The notes below the pieces were generated by a model that saw only the letters and a program-made list of their open reading frames with translations, did no database searches and was not told the origin of the DNA. Shown here piece by piece: positions 40,259-40,264 of a stretch of 40,264 bases of DNA. Source of the DNA: a virus; IMG/VR virus record IMGVR_UViG_3300035180_004110, positions 1 through 40,264 of that record; one strand, 5' to 3'. The position numbers and the translations under genes were made by a program. How positions within the stretch are numbered: the first letter of the stretch is position 1; every line of letters begins with the position of its first letter.

Positions 40259-40264
40259 GTCCAT

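Noticed and set aside
40061-40264. N-terminal extension of the integrase frame to the window edge
   Set aside because: It would translate through the tRNA-Lys gene and its terminator. The protein family begins near the ATG at 40060.
1-40264. CRISPR arrays, insertion sequences or rRNA
   Set aside because: No regularly spaced long repeats, transposase frames or rRNA-like sequence were seen. The only regular short repeats are the GTGTAGT copies, which are too short and irregular for CRISPR.

Overview
This window looks like most of a tailed temperate phage (prophage) integrated next to a tRNA-Lys gene in a member of the Bacteroidota, probably a Chitinophagales/Sphingobacteriales-like host. The assignment rests on several things. 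The tape-measure, portal, capsid, protease and terminase genes are arranged in phage order. The promoters carry the Bacteroidota nAnnTTTG -7 box instead of an E. coli -10 box. Purine-rich Shine-Dalgarno sequences are not evident. Several protein families (ParB with a cysteine cluster, DUF2786-like, ArdC-N-like, DUF6908-like, leucine-rich tail tips) are ones I associate with Bacteroidota mobile elements. The species cannot be named from sequence alone.

Layout. 1-9114 (+): early/replication operon with a DnaJ-type zinc protein, a long ParB-like protein, a DUF2786-like protein, an SF3/AAA-type helicase, an iteron-like cluster at about 6000-6191, then small nucleotide-metabolism and zinc-finger genes ending at a strong bidirectional terminator (9121-9161). 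9175-9516 (-): one secreted protein. 9580-10113 (+): an unknown gene placed just before the late genes, a candidate regulator. 10275-20305 (+): head and connector genes (ClpP-like protease, major capsid, portal, connector), then a lysis cassette (two holin-like proteins, CHAP endolysin, spanin-like protein) and tail-completion genes. 20348-29200 (+): tape measure and two large tail-tip proteins. 29223-30172 (+): an A+T-rich pair of exported proteins that look like morons. 30278-30927: a promoter, a structured RNA and a small unknown gene. 31027-32924 (+): a second copy of an early-structural protein plus a PKD/leucine-rich tip protein. 33045-35845 (-): terminase large subunit, probable small subunit and an upstream gene, convergent to everything before. 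35846-36407: non-coding. 36408-37945 (+): four small ICE-like genes, including an ArdC-N-like protein. 38064-40060 (-): small protein, PLD-like protein and tyrosine integrase. 40186-40258 (-): tRNA-Lys(UUU), the probable attachment site. The left end of the prophage lies outside the window.

How it works together. Five late transcription units, on both strands, start at a shared element: CTGTCCTTT, a fixed 25-nt step, then a TTTG-type box. This is a strong candidate for a phage-specific late promoter, perhaps used by the unknown gene product at 9580. Seven genes begin exactly four bases after a TTTG/TTCG box, which suggests leaderless late mRNAs. The most unusual locus is 30314-30491: a structured RNA with a pseudoknot-capable arrangement of three complementary segments, one of which covers the start codon of the downstream gene.
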